Shown here: positions 31,251 through 45,378 of the stretch, piece after piece | Position numbering within the stretch: the first letter of the stretch is position 1 | Layout: the number at the start of each line of letters is the position of its first letter | Assembly (NCBI GenBank): GCA_025331125.1 | Contig: JAOALB010000147.1 | Span: forward strand, 62,001 to 126,000 | DNA: 64,000 bases | From: Mycogone perniciosa | Taxonomy: Eukaryota; Ascomycota; Sordariomycetes; Hypocreales; Hypocreaceae | Direction of reading: 5' to 3' | Translations under genes and position numbers: made by a program | Notes under the pieces: model-generated | Told to the model about the DNA's origin: nothing | What the model saw: the letters and a program-made list of their open reading frames with translations, nothing else | Database searches by the model: none

Positions 31251-34200
31251 CCTATGCTGCTATAAGCATTATAGTAAGGGCGAAAGTAAAGGTATAATAG
31301 GGCAGTAATTCCATTGTCGCAATAATTAATAATAGCCTTATAAATATTTAGGTTATTTTAGTAACCTGAATATTACTTAAAGTATTATAAGTAATTTAAT
31401 AATATATATATAGATTATAGTATATATTATATAATTAAAGGCAAATAAATTAAGTTTAATATAAATTAATAAAAAGTAATAATATGTTTATAATAATAGA
31501 AATATATTATTTATATAATTCAAGGTTGTAGTAAATAAAAAGTTTTTATATTTTAATATATATAAAGTATTATAAAGAATTTAATTTAAGAAATATTAAA
31601 ATTTAAGATATTAAGAAGGTATAGTAATAAGATATAATAATATATAAAAGTATATATAATAATATATAATAATATATAATAATATATAGTAAAATATAAT
31701 AATATATAATAATATATAGTAAAATATAATAATATATAATAATATATAGTAAAATATAATAATAAAACGAAATGTAAAAAGTAATTTTATTCTTTAAATA
31801 TTAAAGAATAGATAAATTATTGTAATATAAAGGATTTATAATAAATGCTAGTTTATATTTATAATATAAATATAAAACTTAATTAATATTTACGCTTTAT
31901 AGTAGCAGGTATATTTAAATTATATAGTAAATAAAAGTTTTTAATTTTTAAAGTCGTTAAAGGTTATTTAACTTTATTATATATAATTTAATAAATTATT
32001 CTTAATTTCTTTCTATTAAATAAATAAATATCTATTAAAGTATTACTATTACTTAAACTTATATTTAATATTTATATTATTAAAGGCAAGTAAAATATAT
32101 TTTAAATCCCTTTAAAACTTTAATAGCAGTTTATTTAAAGTTTACTCTAAATGACTAAGCTATTTATTGTATATATAAAGGTTACCTTTAAAGTAAAGCT
32201 ATGTAATACTTTTAATATAGATTTCTATTTTATTACTATTTAATAATATATTTAAGCTTTAATAGTATTTTAATTATAATTTACAGGTCAAAGAAATAAT
32301 ACTTAGCTAGCACTTAAAAGCCTACTCTTTTTTTTAAAGTTTAGTAGCTTTAATTAATAAATGTATTTATTATTGCAATTTTATTTCTTTTATATATTAT
32401 CCTATATAAAGCTATTTAAAGTGTTATTAGGGGCTATTATTCAGTTAATAGCTAGGTATATTTTGACTATAAAGTTAAGAATATTTTATTTAGCGTTTAT
32501 TTAGATTTTAATAGTAGTAACTTAATATATTATTATTATATTAACTTAAATAACCTAACAGAAAGTTTAACAACTATAATAAAAGGGTTAAGCTAGGTAA
32601 GTATAATATAAATAGTATAGTATTATAAGATTTAAATTTACTACTTTATTAATTTATATATAGCTAGGTTACTATAGTTAAGTAAAAGGTTTATATTATA
32701 TAAAAAAGTATATACTACTTAGCCTTTATAGCAGTATATACTCCTTTAAAAATAGTATATATTAAAGGTATATACTCCTTAATATTATATTAACTCTTTT
32801 AATAAATTATTAAAAAAATAACTTTTATATAAAGTTAAATTTTAAAGTTGAATAAAATAGACATTAATAAACAAAAGAGTTTAAATAATAAATGAATAGT
32901 AAATTAATAATAATATAAGCTAAAATAAAAAAGATATAAATTTCTATTTTATTTAATATTAATTATAATTATTATATAATTATAAAATACTTTTTTATAA
33001 AAAGGCTTTATTTTTCAAAGTATAATTAAAAAGTGAGAATTAAATAGCTTTTTTAAAAAGAGTTTATTAATAATAACTAGGTTTATAGCTATAATTTACT
33101 TAAAGCTTTATAGTTATATTTAATATATATATATATATATAGTTGAAAATTAAGATTATAATTTACTTTTTGAAAGATTATAAAGAAAAGTAAATAATAT
33201 AATTTATAATACTATTAAATAATAAATCTATGATTAAAAGGCAAATATTTAACTGTAATTATTAAATAATTTAAAACTTAAAAGTATATAAACTATATAA
33301 ACTACTTAATTTATATTTAATTTAGCCTTTAAAGTAAAATATTATTATATATTATAATCTAATATAAAATATATATTTTATCTTTCTACTATTATATACA
33401 AAAATATTGAAAAAGCGCTTCAATATAAAAGGCTAATAAATTAAAGAAATACTATTTCCTTTATACTTTATAGTAAATCTTATTTATTATTATTTACTTA
33501 AAAATAGCAAAGTTACTACTTTAAAGACTAAATATTAATTATAAAGTCCCTTTAAAAATATAATAAAAGTAATAATAAACTAAAACTTTTATAAAGCCTT
33601 TGATATATGATATTATAAAAACGGCTATTACTATTATATAAAACTTTTCTTAATTTATTTAATAAAACCTTTATTTATATTAATAGTTTAGGTACTATTA
33701 TATTTATACGTTTTAGTTATAAATTAAATAAACAGCTATATCTTTATCTATACTATTTCATATTTAATATAATTATATTATAAAATCATTACCTTTTACC
33801 TTTATTTAAAAGAATATTGGATAGCCTTATTTAAATAAAACAGTTAAATTAAATATAATAACTGCCTTTTAGAAAATTTATATAATAAAAAGGGATATAT
33901 ATAAAACTGTATTTTATAGATATTATTAATTATATAAATAAAAGGTTATATTATTTAGGTTTATTATTTCCTTTATAATATTTTAATAATTTACTAATTA
34001 TATAGTTTACTTTTATTTAAATAACTTTATTATTATATATATAAATAATAGTGTAATGTTGGTAAATAGTTTATTTAAAATCATATAAAAAGATATAATA
34101 TATACTTTATTCTTTTATAAATATTAATTCATACTTTAATTTAATAAAGTGCTTTTTTATTAAAAAAGGATTATATACATTAAGTTTATTAGTAAAGAAA

Positions 34201-36433
34201 GGAAGTATTGCCTATAAGTTTAAAAAGCAGTAAATAATATATAAATAAATAACTTTTATATAAACAATAAATATAAAATTTAAATTAAAATATATTTATG
34301 AAACTTAACTGTTTTAAATATATATTTAAAGGTATAGTATTATAAAGAGATAAATGAAAAAAGTATAATATTATTATATATAATTTATTAAAACTAGATT
34401 TAATTAAATACAAGTATTTAATTTATAAGAAAGATATATTAGCTATTATTTACTGCTAAAGAAAATAAAAGGTTAAGCTATAAAGCTGTAAGCGTTTTAA
34501 TATAATTTTAAATTATAAAGGTTTATAGTATTTTATAATATATTAAAAGCTTTTAAAAAGGTAAATATATTAAACTAAATTTCTTTCATAGTTTAATATA
34601 ATAATATAGTATTAGTTTAATAATGAACTAGTTATTTTTAATACTTTTAATTACTAAAAATTAAACTTTTTAAAAAAAAGAAATAATAAATAAAGGTAAA
34701 GCTATTATATATAACTATTCCCTATAACCTTTAAAGTAATATATTAATTAAATATTATTAATATTTAAGATTTTTAAGTATAAATATTTATTAATAATAG
34801 AAAATTATAATAACTTTAAAAGTAATTAATAAAAATGAACTTTAATTACTAAAAGGTATATATAGTAATAGAGTTAAAACAAATAACTTCCCCTTTAACG
34901 TTTAAATAAAGGTTTAAATTACTGAATATACAATTAATAAATAATTTTACTTTACTTTTTATAATTAAATTTAAACCTTAATAAAAGTAAATGAAGTAAG
35001 AATTATGTTATATATATATATATATTATATAAGTTAAATATAATAATATAATAGTTAGCTATATTAATTAAAATAATATACTTATAATTATAACTTAAAA
35101 GTATAGCCCTTTTCAACCTTTATTAATCCCTTTATATATATAAAGTAACTTAATAATAGATTTTATTATTAAACTTCCTTGAATTAATCTCTTTAATATT
35201 TAATACTTAATAGTAATAATTAATTAATTTATTAAAGCAGTTATATTTAAAGGTATAAAGAATATAAATATAGAGGCCTATATAAATCGCTTTTTTAGTA
35301 CTACCATTAATTTCTAATATACTTAAGTTTATTATAAATAATAAAAGGTTTAATTAAATTAATAAGCTTTCAAAAGTATTTTATTAATTAATAGGAATAG
35401 AATAATAGTTTCATACTATATATTATTTATAGATTAATAATAGCTAAAAGTATATAAAATAAAAGGTTTAAATATATTTCTAAATATATATTAACTATAG
35501 TTAAAGCGATTAAACAGATTAGCTTGTAATAGTTTAATTAATATTTAATAACTATATAAACTTTACGATTTAGTTAAGCCTTTTCTCTTTAAACATAGCT
35601 ATTATATAAAAGGAATTGTATTATATTATAATTAAAACATAAAGTAAAAGATTATAGATTTAAATATGTATTAAATAAAAGAATTACTTTACTATTCAAA
35701 ATATATTACTTGTTTAATATATGTAAATTGTAAAGTAATATAATAATAATATAAAAATACTATTAATAAATATAAAAGATTAGTTAAAAGGTTTAAAGTA
35801 AAGGATAAAGTATAACTTCACTGTAATAATTATAAATCTTTATATTTAAATAAAATGTTAAGTACTTTTTATTATAAATATTTAATAGTAAAAATAGTTA
35901 ACTATTATATAATTAAACTAGATATACCTATAAAAATCTATTTATACTTCTCTATTAACTTATAATAATAAATAATAAATAGTCCTTTATTTAAGTAAAA
36001 GAATAATATTTTACAGCCCCCTTTTATATATATTAAAGGCGAAAATAAATGAAAGTTAAAAGAGATCTTTTATATTAAAGTAAGGAAAGAAAGCTGCACT
36101 TGTTTTTATAAAGTATTTATCTATAAAAAGGGATATATAAAGCTTACTTAAAAGCTTACTGTTTTTTTAAAAAAGATAGCAGCTTTAAACGCTTATATAA
36201 AAAAATATAAACAAATTAAAACTATAAATAAGCCTTTAAAGAAATATACTTTTATAAAAAGAATATAAAAAATAATTAACTTAATAAAGGGGTATTATTA
36301 TAAATTAAACTTAATTCAATAAAACCTTAACTATATTAAGCTTAATACTATAATTCCTTATATTTCCTAAACTAGTTAATTTATATAAATATATATTAAG
36401 TACTATATATAAGCCTTAAGCTTATATATATAT
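31251..36433. other. AT-rich RIP-degraded repeat DNA, no gene
   Basis: Stops in all frames, extremely TA-rich. Parts match other relics in inverted orientation: 32880-33160 matches family N at 13730-14000, and 36330-36433 matches repeat L. No LTR pair with target duplication was resolved in this stretch. Confidence 0.5.
31661..31762 (+). repeat. AT-rich minisatellite, ~30-bp unit
   Basis: Units of about 30 bp (aatatatagtaaaatataat followed by aatatataat) recur at 31681-31710, 31711-31740 and 31741-31762. They are preceded by shorter 10-bp variants (aatatataat) from 31661. Simple replication-slippage array with no coding potential. Confidence 0.75.
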
Positions 36434-36705
36434 TGCTGGGTTAAGTAGGTTAAGGACCTATTATTTATTAATGCTTATTAGCGCTAGGGAGCTTTTATCT
36501 GCTTATATAGTAGATACAAGCTAATATATATATTGTATAAGCAATATATTAGACTATATAGGCGCTTATAGTATATATATTTTGCCTTTCCTTTATATCA
36601 GCTATATATATATATAGCGAGGCTATTATAGTATATTCTTTTATAGAATTAAACTTTATTTCCTATCTTTTAATACTTTACATAGCTATATTGCGCTCTG
36701 TTATA
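36434..36705 (+). repeat. Solo copia LTR (TSD TATAT) inserted in repeat L
   Basis: 272-bp copy of the copia LTR in the orientation TGCTGGGTTAAGTAGG...GCGCTCTGTTATA. It is flanked by TATAT on both sides (36429-36433, 36706-36710). The duplication is low complexity, but the uninterrupted homologous site at about 27515-27545 supports it as an insertion point. Confidence 0.8.
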
Positions 36706-36710
36706 TATAT

Positions 36711-37300
36711 ATACTACTATTTTATAAATTAATATATATATTTAAATAGTCCCTTTTTCTATTCTTTTACCTTTTAACATTAAATAATTAATTTTATAGC
36801 GCTTTATTATTAACTATTATAATAAGCTATATTTATTATATAAAGTTATATATAAGAAAAGAAGAAAGTTAATCATTTATTAAACTAAATTTATTTATAT
36901 GTTTCTATGTATATATACCTTTTTAATTTAATAGCTGCCTTAATAAAACATTAACTTTCAAGTAAATTAATAAAAAGGATATAAGTGTATTAAATATATT
37001 AATTAAGTTTAATAAGTTACTTTTAAAAATATATTACTTCTTTTAATAATAACTATAAATATACTATTTTATAAACTTTTCTTTAATTTCCTTATTTTAT
37101 TTTATTTAATAATATACTTTATAATTATTTATAATTTATATTAATTATATATTAGCTTTATTAAATTATAAACAAAAGTTATAATTAAATTAATGTATGA
37201 TTTTATTATTATATATATATTAATTCCTATAATAAAATGGTGTTTTTAAATAAAAACATATTATATACTTAATTTAATCTTTTAATAAAAAAGGATTTAG
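36711..37300. repeat. Repeat L continuation and a truncated family E fragment
   Basis: 36711-36850 continues repeat L beyond the solo LTR. About 36955-37025 resembles the inverted family E end (aaaaaggatataagtgtatt, as in 41252-41310), a truncated and heavily decayed copy. The left target duplication TTTAG of the next element is at 37296-37300. Confidence 0.45.
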
Positions 37301-37686
37301 TGTAATAATTTAGGTTAGTTTTTAACAGTTAAACCAAGGTTTATCGGTTTATATTAACAGAAAGGTTAAAGATAAATACCAAATAGGGTAATATAGTTAT
37401 AATTCTATCTAATAAGTAATTTAAGTAAATAATTATATTAATAATTATTTAAGTAACTATACTAAATAAATAGTAAACTAGTTATATATATATAAAAGAG
37501 ATATATAATAAATATACTTAGATTATTTAAATTATAGTAATCCCGATAATTTAAGATTATAGTTTTATATAGTAATCCCTTTTATAGGATTGCGCTTATA
37601 GCTACAATCTATTAGTAATTAGTTAAAGGTTTTAATATTTTACTGTAATCCTATAAGTAGGTCTTTAATATAGTTAAGTTATAATA
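37301..37686 (-). repeat. 3' LTR of the gypsy-like element
   Basis: 386 bp, plus-strand start TGTAATAATTTAGG and end AGTTAAGTTATAATA, the latter decayed from GGTCGGGTCGTAACA as in the 60589 copy. It aligns along its whole length with 44980-45373. Confidence 0.82.
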
Positions 37687-40600
37687 TAATATTCCTTTCC
37701 TATTAATTTTATCTTTAAAACCTATTAATTCCTTTCTAAATTTTATTTATTTATTCTTTTCACTTTTCGTATATTAATATTATAATAGAATATATTATTA
37801 AACCTTACACTTATAAATCTAATAAGTATACTTTACTTACTTCTTTAATTTTTTTTAAAGGCAATCCTACTAATATACTTTATATTGTTTACTTTTAAAA
37901 GAAATTAGCTTATTAAATAATAAATACCTTTTTAAAGTATAGTAAATATATATATTAAAGTTATTCCTATAATAAAGTTTTAGTTATTTTATTTTATATA
38001 CTCCTCTCTTTCCTTTCTTCTATATTTTTCTACTAACCTTTTTAATTATATATATATTTAAATAATAAAAAAAGCTTAAATTCAAAAAGAGTAAAGTAAA
38101 TAAAAAGCTCAAAAGTCTTTATTTTTATTTAATAGAGCTATAGTTATAGATTATAATAGCTGCAGGGTATTTAAATTATATCTAGTATATTAAAAAGAAA
38201 GTATATAAGCGATATATTAAACTTTTTAAATAAAGGTTATAGGGTTTAAATAAAGCGGATAGTATACTGCCCTCTTTATTTATTTAAAAGGCAGAGGTAA
38301 TAACTAATCTTTTATTATTAAGGGTGCCTGCTAAAGTAAATTAGGCTTCAAGGCTTAGCGATAGTTTTACGGATTTAAGTCCTTTAATTTTAAAGACTAA
38401 TAAATCTGCTTAACTTTATTTTTAGCATTTAATAAATATTCTTTTAAAAGTTATATTTTTCTTTATAGTTCTTTTATTTAATTTAATATTAACATTTATT
38501 ATCTTTTACTTTTATAGGTTTAATTTCTTTAACTTTATATTTCTTTTAAACTAATAAACTTCAATTAAATTTATAATTAATTTATTTATGAATTTATTTC
38601 ATAATGCTTTTTTAAATAATAAAATATAAAGAATTCAATAGATTTAAATACTATTTAATAGTATAAGTTTATAAATAACTTTTAAAATAACCTTTTTAAT
38701 TAAATAAAGTTTAAATCTTTTAAAATTAATTTACTACTTAATTATATTATTTTAATATTTATAGTTTTCTTTTTAGCGAAAAACTGTATAAGCAAATTAT
38801 ATCTCCCCTTTTAAAGATAAATCACTTTATTTATATTTATTAATATACCTTTTTATTTTCTTTATATAAAATAAAGATATAGTTATATTCTTTATATAAT
38901 TACTTTATATTTTCAGCTTTAATTTATACTTTACTAATATATAAGCTTTGTTTAGCGCTTTATAGATATTTAATATAAAGCTATAGTTAATATATATAAA
39001 GCTAAGTTTCATTAACTTTAAAATATTACTATTATAGGATATCTATATAATTAATAACCTTTTTCTTTAAGTATTTTATTGAAAGTGAATATAACTTTTT
39101 AAATAAAGTTTAATAACTTTATTAATATATTTTATTTATTTATTTATTTATAGGTAGTATATAATATTAAATTTATAATTTATATTTAATTACTTTATAA
39201 ATATTTACTAAACTTTAAAGATAAAAGTTAATTTTTAATTAAAAATATTTTTAATTAAAATTATATAGTTAACTATAATAAATTCTAAATATATATAAGC
39301 TAGCATTTTTATATTTATTACTTTTTATATAAAAAAACATAAAACTATTTAATAAATTAATTTATAATTATTAAAGTATTATTATACTTAATTTTTATTT
39401 TTAATTTAATAAATAATTGTAGTTTAATAATAAAGTTTACTAAAATTAAGTTTTATAGTTACTTTAGTATTAGTAAAGGTTAAACTTTACTATATACTTT
39501 ATACTTTAAAGGTTTAATTGTTTTATATATTATATAGCATAAAATAATATTCTATATTACTTTTTTAAGCCTTGAAAATTTAAAGTACTTTTCTATTTAT
39601 TTATCGGTTTTACAAATACTTTTATATCTATATATTAAATATAAATAAACTTCTATAATTATATTTTTGTAAAGTTTATTAACGATATAAATCCTTCTAT
39701 TTTACTATTAAGCTTTTGTATTATTAAACATTATATTCTTTAAGAATTTACTATTATTTTAAATAATATAGTGCTTTTTAATATATTAAAGTATAGTATT
39801 ATTATTAAATATAGTATATATAGTTTAAAGCGCTATGTATTAATAATATCGTTTAAAGGTTTATTTTAAAATCTATTAAAAATATTTAATTTCTTTTTAA
39901 TTATAGTTAATTTCTCTATTAAATATATCTATTTATCTATATTTAAATTTTCTTTAATAGATTAGGATATAGTTAAATTTTAAAAGGTATTTTATAAAGT
40001 AAATCTGCCTTTTAAAAGGTTATTAAACTATCGCGAAATATATAATATTCTTATAGTTAATATATACTTTAACTTTATATATTCCTTTTAATAGGTAATA
40101 TTACTATGTCTTAAATATAAGAATAATAGTAAAGATACTTTTATTATATATTAAATAATTTAATTTTGCGCTATATAATACTTTAAAATAAAAGGTAATA
40201 GAATATAGTTTATTATTTTTATTTTTTTAATTAAATTAAGCTTTTATAGTAAAGCTAAAAGTATTTATTATAACTTTTAGTGTTTTAAATAAATTAAATG
40301 TAATAAATATAGGTTTTTTTAAAATAAATTATTTAAATTTATTAAAAGCTTTTTATATATTTAATACCTATAAAGACTTTTAATTCTTTTTAATAAATCT
40401 ATAAAGAGTTTATATAATATTTCTATAGCCTTTAAAGAATTATTAATAAGAGTTAATAAATTTTTAGTAGCTTTAGACTTCTTTAACTATTATAAATATA
40501 GGCTTGTTTTTTACTGCTTATACTTTTAATAAATTTATATAAATCTTTTTAAAAGTAATAATATACTTTAAAAAACCAATTCTTTATATATAAAATTTAT

Positions 40601-40914
40601 ATTTCCTTAATATTATAAGTAATTTAATATTTTATGATATTTATAATATTTTATAAATATATATTTTATATTCTTTAAAGGTATTTAAAAAAATTAAAAA
40701 ATTATTCAAGTTAATAATTATAAAAATATTAAAATACTCTTTTACTATATTATTAATTATCTTTTAAAATATTATTAAGGCATTAATAAAACTAAAAGGT
40801 ATAATTAAGTATTTAAATAAACTATATTTAATTTAAAAGGCAGTTATTTATTTATATCCTTTTTTAATGTAAATAAAGTTATAAATGCCTTTAAGATTTA
40901 ATACTATAAACTAC

Positions 40915-41305
40915 TTTGTTAAGGGGGAATCAGTGCTCTAAATATATATATACACCAACAATAACCAGAATAGAGCGCAGGAACCGCGCTCTTAATAGAA
41001 CCATAAAGCTGTAATTAAGTAATATAAGGACTAAAAGATACTGCGAATCATTTAATTATAATGTCTGCAGTCGAAAGCAACTAACAGTTGCCTTTTTATG
41101 CCTTAATAGCTGTAAAATTACAGGTAAGGGTAGTGTATTAAAGGAGAACGCGGGTTAGATTATATTAAACTAGGTCTATCCGTTTATCTTTATAGTCTTA
41201 TACCTCCTTAATCTAGTAGTTGCTTAAATAAATAACTAACTTTACTTAAGTAGGCTAATAAAAAGGACTATAAGTGTATTGGGTATATTAGTTACCCTTA
41301 ATAAA
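40915..41305 (-). repeat. Family E terminal repeat, solo copy E2, inverted (391 bp, TSD CTAC)
   Basis: Inverted 391-bp copy nested in the gypsy-like element, flanked by the 4-bp duplication CTAC (40911-40914, 41306-41309). Plus-strand tips are TTTGTTAAGGGGG and ...CCCTTAATAAA. Its length is identical to copy E1, which supports the chosen boundaries. It is less decayed than its host element. Confidence 0.82.
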
Positions 41306-42901
41306 CTACCTTTTCTTATATAGTCTATTTTATAGATTTATAATTAATGATAGTGCAGTTTTATTTTTAATAGTAGTTTTATTAAACTATTAATAGTTTA
41401 TTATTAATTATAGTTTATATTTTCGTTTAATATAAATATAATAAAATACCCTGCTTTTAATAAAAAAGGCTAAATACCTTTTAGTTAATATATTATTGAA
41501 ATAATTATATAAGCTTTCAAGCTTTCTTTTATTTAAATTATAGATCTTATAAAAGGTAGTATTTATATTATTTTTAAGCTTTATTATATCGTTTTATTAA
41601 CTATTTCTTAATAGCTTTATACTAAATATTTCCTTAAATAGTTTATTATATTTCCAGTATTCTTTAAGGATATTCTATAGTTATTTTAATAATACTGCTG
41701 TTTTAAAGCTTTTTATTTTAAGTATTCTATTAATATTATTAAATACTTTCTATAAAAAGGCAATTATCTTTCAAATTCATTTATCTTTTCCTTTACTTTA
41801 CTTAAATTTTACTTTTAGGTAAATTATTTCTATAGTTAAATTAAAGGTAACCTTTTTAATTCCTTTTTTTAATATATTTAAGTGTTTTATATAAAATTTC
41901 TGCCTTATAGCTAAAGCCTTTCTAATAGTTTTAATTACTAGGGAAACCTTACTATTACGCCAATAAAGCTAGCCTTTCTCCCAGTTAATATTAAGGTTAT
42001 TGCATTTTAACTAAAAATAACCGAGAATAATATTATACCTATCAATATTCACTATATTGCAAAGAATTACTCCTTTACACTTAGCGATTTCAACTTTAGG
42101 ATAATTAGTATTTTATTTAACCAACTATTATTATATATAGAGGCTCCTTTTTCTGCAGTTATAAGTGCAATAAAATTGCCTATTACTCTACTATCTACTA
42201 GTATATATAGCCAATATCCTTTAACTATTATCTTTAACTTAAAATATAGTAAATCTTTATTATTACTTTTATTATTTAATATTTTAAGAGATATAATTTA
42301 TTTATTATTACTTTATAGCCACTTTATAAGTAATATTAATTATTTTTTAATTTTTCTCTTTTTATATAGATTTTATAGTTAATTAAGGTTCCTTAAAGTA
42401 AATCCTAGCTTTTTTTATTATAGGCAATTCCTTTATAAATAATAAAGTTAAACTAGTTTTTATATAGCTTTTTTATAATTTAATTAATTTCTTTATCTTT
42501 TATATTAGGTTTATACCTAATAGGCTTTTATATTTATTACGTTTAAAGCTTTTCTTATCAGTAAATAATATATTTACTTTTCTAGCAGTATATATAGTCC
42601 AGTAATAAATATAAAGTATTATTAGCTTATTATATATATTAACCCTTAATTTATCTTACTTATATATAATATACTTTAAGCTATTATACTTTAAATAATA
42701 TTATTAGTTATATTTAAACCTTTTATTATAGCGGAAATACAATTTTATTAATTTCTTTTAATTGTAAATATAATACTTTTTAAATTTATATCCTTTAAAT
42801 CCTTATAGCTAATAATATTCCTTTAAAGCTTTAATATTTAGTTTAATAATTATAATTTTAAAGTTTTAATATTATATAGTTATAATTTATTCTTTAAAAG
42901 T

Positions 42902-42959
42902 ATTATAATCTTATATTTATTTTATAAAGTATTATAATCTTATATTTATTTTATAAAGT
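42902..42959 (+). repeat. Two-copy ~29-bp tandem duplication in the gypsy-like element
   Basis: The phrase tattataatcttatattta with its following bases occurs twice in succession. A similar doubling of tatatagaaatatatt occurs at about 43095-43150. These are local slippage products in AT-rich DNA. Confidence 0.6.
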
Positions 42960-44979
42960 AAAATAAAGTTTTAATTAAAAATAAATTATATTTTACTTTG
43001 TCTTAAAAGTATATTATATATTTATATATAATATAAATAACTTAGAATATAGTATAATGCCCTTTATAAATAAATTTATTTACAGTATAGTTTTTGATAT
43101 ATAGAAATATATTAGTTTTTTTATATATAGAAATATATTGGTTTTTTTCTATATAATTAAAGCAGCTAGGATAACCTTAATAGCTACTTTATTATTAACT
43201 TTATTTTATATATAAAGCTATCTATATAAGTATAGCTTTATCCTATTTTATTATATACTTATAGTAACTTTTTTAATTAAATTGAAATAATATTTATTTA
43301 ATTTACCTTTAAAGCTACTATTTCTTAATAATATATTTTCTAGGTTTAAAGATATAGTATTATATAGTAATAGTGTATATTAAAAGGGTTATCTTTATCT
43401 TTATTATTAAAGTTACTGCTATTAATTTATTTTTATTGCCTATAATCATTTAATTAACATATTAATAGTTAATTATAATAATTACCTCTTTATTAAAAAT
43501 ACTATTACTTTTATTTAACTTTATATAATTAAAGTTTAAATTCTATTTTATTAAATTATTTAAATATAGTAAATATTTATTTACTTTATTTTTTTAAGTA
43601 TATCTTTAAAAATTAAAGATTTAAATTTTAATTAATATCCCTTTTAGTTTATAATAAATACTTTTTTAAATTATTTTAAATATCATCCGCTATTATCTTT
43701 ATCAGATTTATAAATAAAGCAGCCATTATTATAGTATATACTTTAGTTAAGTAATATAAAATCAATAGCTTTTAAAATTATATTAACTTTCTATTTATAC
43801 TTTAACGTAAACCTTTAAGGTTTATTAATTTCTAACTTTTATAAAGCTTTACAGTCCTTTAAAAAATATTTTAATTTATTAGAATTATAATAAATCACTT
43901 TTACTTTTCCCTTTTACATAATATTTAAATTTATTTAACTAAATCTTTTATTATTAAAGCTAGTAAGACATTTTTCTTATTCCTTACTTTAATCTATATA
44001 TTTTTAATATTTATAAATTTCTTTAAGTTACAATTTCTTTTTTATATTTAAACAAAGTTTATAAAGTAAATTATTTATATTTATATATTCTTTAATAAAC
44101 TTAATAATACCTTTATTATAAAAGAATTTATAAACTTTTTCTTTTAACCTTTAACTTAAATTCATTATAGAAACATATAATAAAAATAAAGCTGTTTTAT
44201 TTAATTTTAAAAACATAGTTTTTAAAGTATATAATATAATTAAAGTATTTTCCTTTTCGAATAAAATTTATAAATTTACTTTTTATAGTATATTCTTTAT
44301 TAATATTATTAAAAACATTTTTTAATCTTTCTTTAAATTAATTATAACAAATAAATATAAATTATATTGATTTATTAGCGTTACTTTTATTATTAAAGAA
44401 CTCCCTTCCAATAGGTTTAAACTACTTTAAGGCATTTCCTTTAAATTATTTAATAGCTAAAAGGACTTTATTAATCTTTATATTAAAGCTAATTAAAAAG
44501 TTAATAAAGTAGTTATATAGTCAAGTAAAGAATAGTTGAAGTATTATAGTATTTTTATTAAAAGGCTTAAAGGGCTGTATTTTAAATAACCTTTTTTAGT
44601 CCTTTAAAGGTTAATTCCCTGTAAAGTTTAATATAAAGTTTAGAGTAAATAGGGCTTAATTCTATAAGTTTATAATAGTTATTTACTATTAATAAATTAT
44701 TTATTAAGGTTTAGCGTTTTTAATACTTAAATATTAATAGTATTATTTTCATTTTATATAATCAGCTTTTATATATTAAACGGCTTTTTTTATATAAATA
44801 TATAATTATTGTACTTTATTAACTTTATTTTTATTTTTGCCCTTTTTATATTATTATCTTGATTATTATCCTGCCTTTACCAAGGAGGTAAAATAAATGG
44901 TAAAGTATTAAAAGAGGATACTATAGCGGATATATTTACAGTACTATTTCAAATTTTAAATAGCCTTTTAAATAAAAGT

Positions 44980-45373
44980 TATTAATATATAATAATCTAA
45001 GTTAATTTTTAACAGTTAAATTCAAGTTTATAGGTTTATATTAATAAAGAGGTTAAAAATAAATATTAAATAAGGTAATATAGTTATAGTTTTATGGAAT
45101 AAGTAGTTTAAGTGCATAATTATATTAATAACTATTTAAATAACTATATTAAATAAATAGCAAATTAATTATACAGATATAAAGGAGATATATAGTAAAT
45201 ATATTTAGATTATTTAAATTATAGTAAACTTAATAATCTAGGATTATAGCTTTATATAGTAATCCCTTTTATAGGATTGCGCTTATAGCCGCAATTTATT
45301 AATAATTAATTCAAGGTTCCGATATTCTACTATAATCCTATAACTAGGTCTTTAATATAGTTGGGTTATAATA
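44980..45373 (-). repeat. 5' LTR of the gypsy-like element
   Basis: 394 bp, plus-strand start TATTAATATATAATAATC and end AGTTGGGTTATAATA, alignable by transitions with the LTR at 60589-60996. The right target duplication TTTAG follows at 45374-45378. Confidence 0.82.
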
Positions 45374-45378
45374 TTTAG

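Larger units (their letters stand above)
37301..45373 (-). mobile_element. Full-length gypsy-like LTR retrotransposon, RIP-inactivated (TSD TTTAG)
   Basis: 8,073 bp between two similar LTRs: 37301-37686 (3' in element sense) and 44980-45373 (5'). A perfect 5-bp duplication TTTAG flanks it (37296-37300, 45374-45378). A second copy of the same family starts at 60589 in the opposite direction; its LTR begins TGTTACGACCCGACCC, typical of fungal gypsy LTRs. The internal sequence next to the 5' LTR matches the internal start of that copy (61000-61150 and 63394-63610). Element length and layout fit gag-pol of Ty3/gypsy, but all frames are destroyed and no active-site motif can be read with confidence, so the superfamily is an inference. 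A family E copy is nested inside at 40915-41305. Confidence 0.8.

Noticed and set aside
31661..31762. CRISPR-like array
   Set aside because: The units are contiguous low-complexity AT repeats without unique spacers, in a eukaryotic context.
42176..42382. 68-codon hydrophobic frame in the gypsy-like element
   Set aside because: Leu/Ile/Tyr-rich translation is what random AT-rich DNA gives. The first codon is TTG, and it is antisense-independent noise within a dead element.
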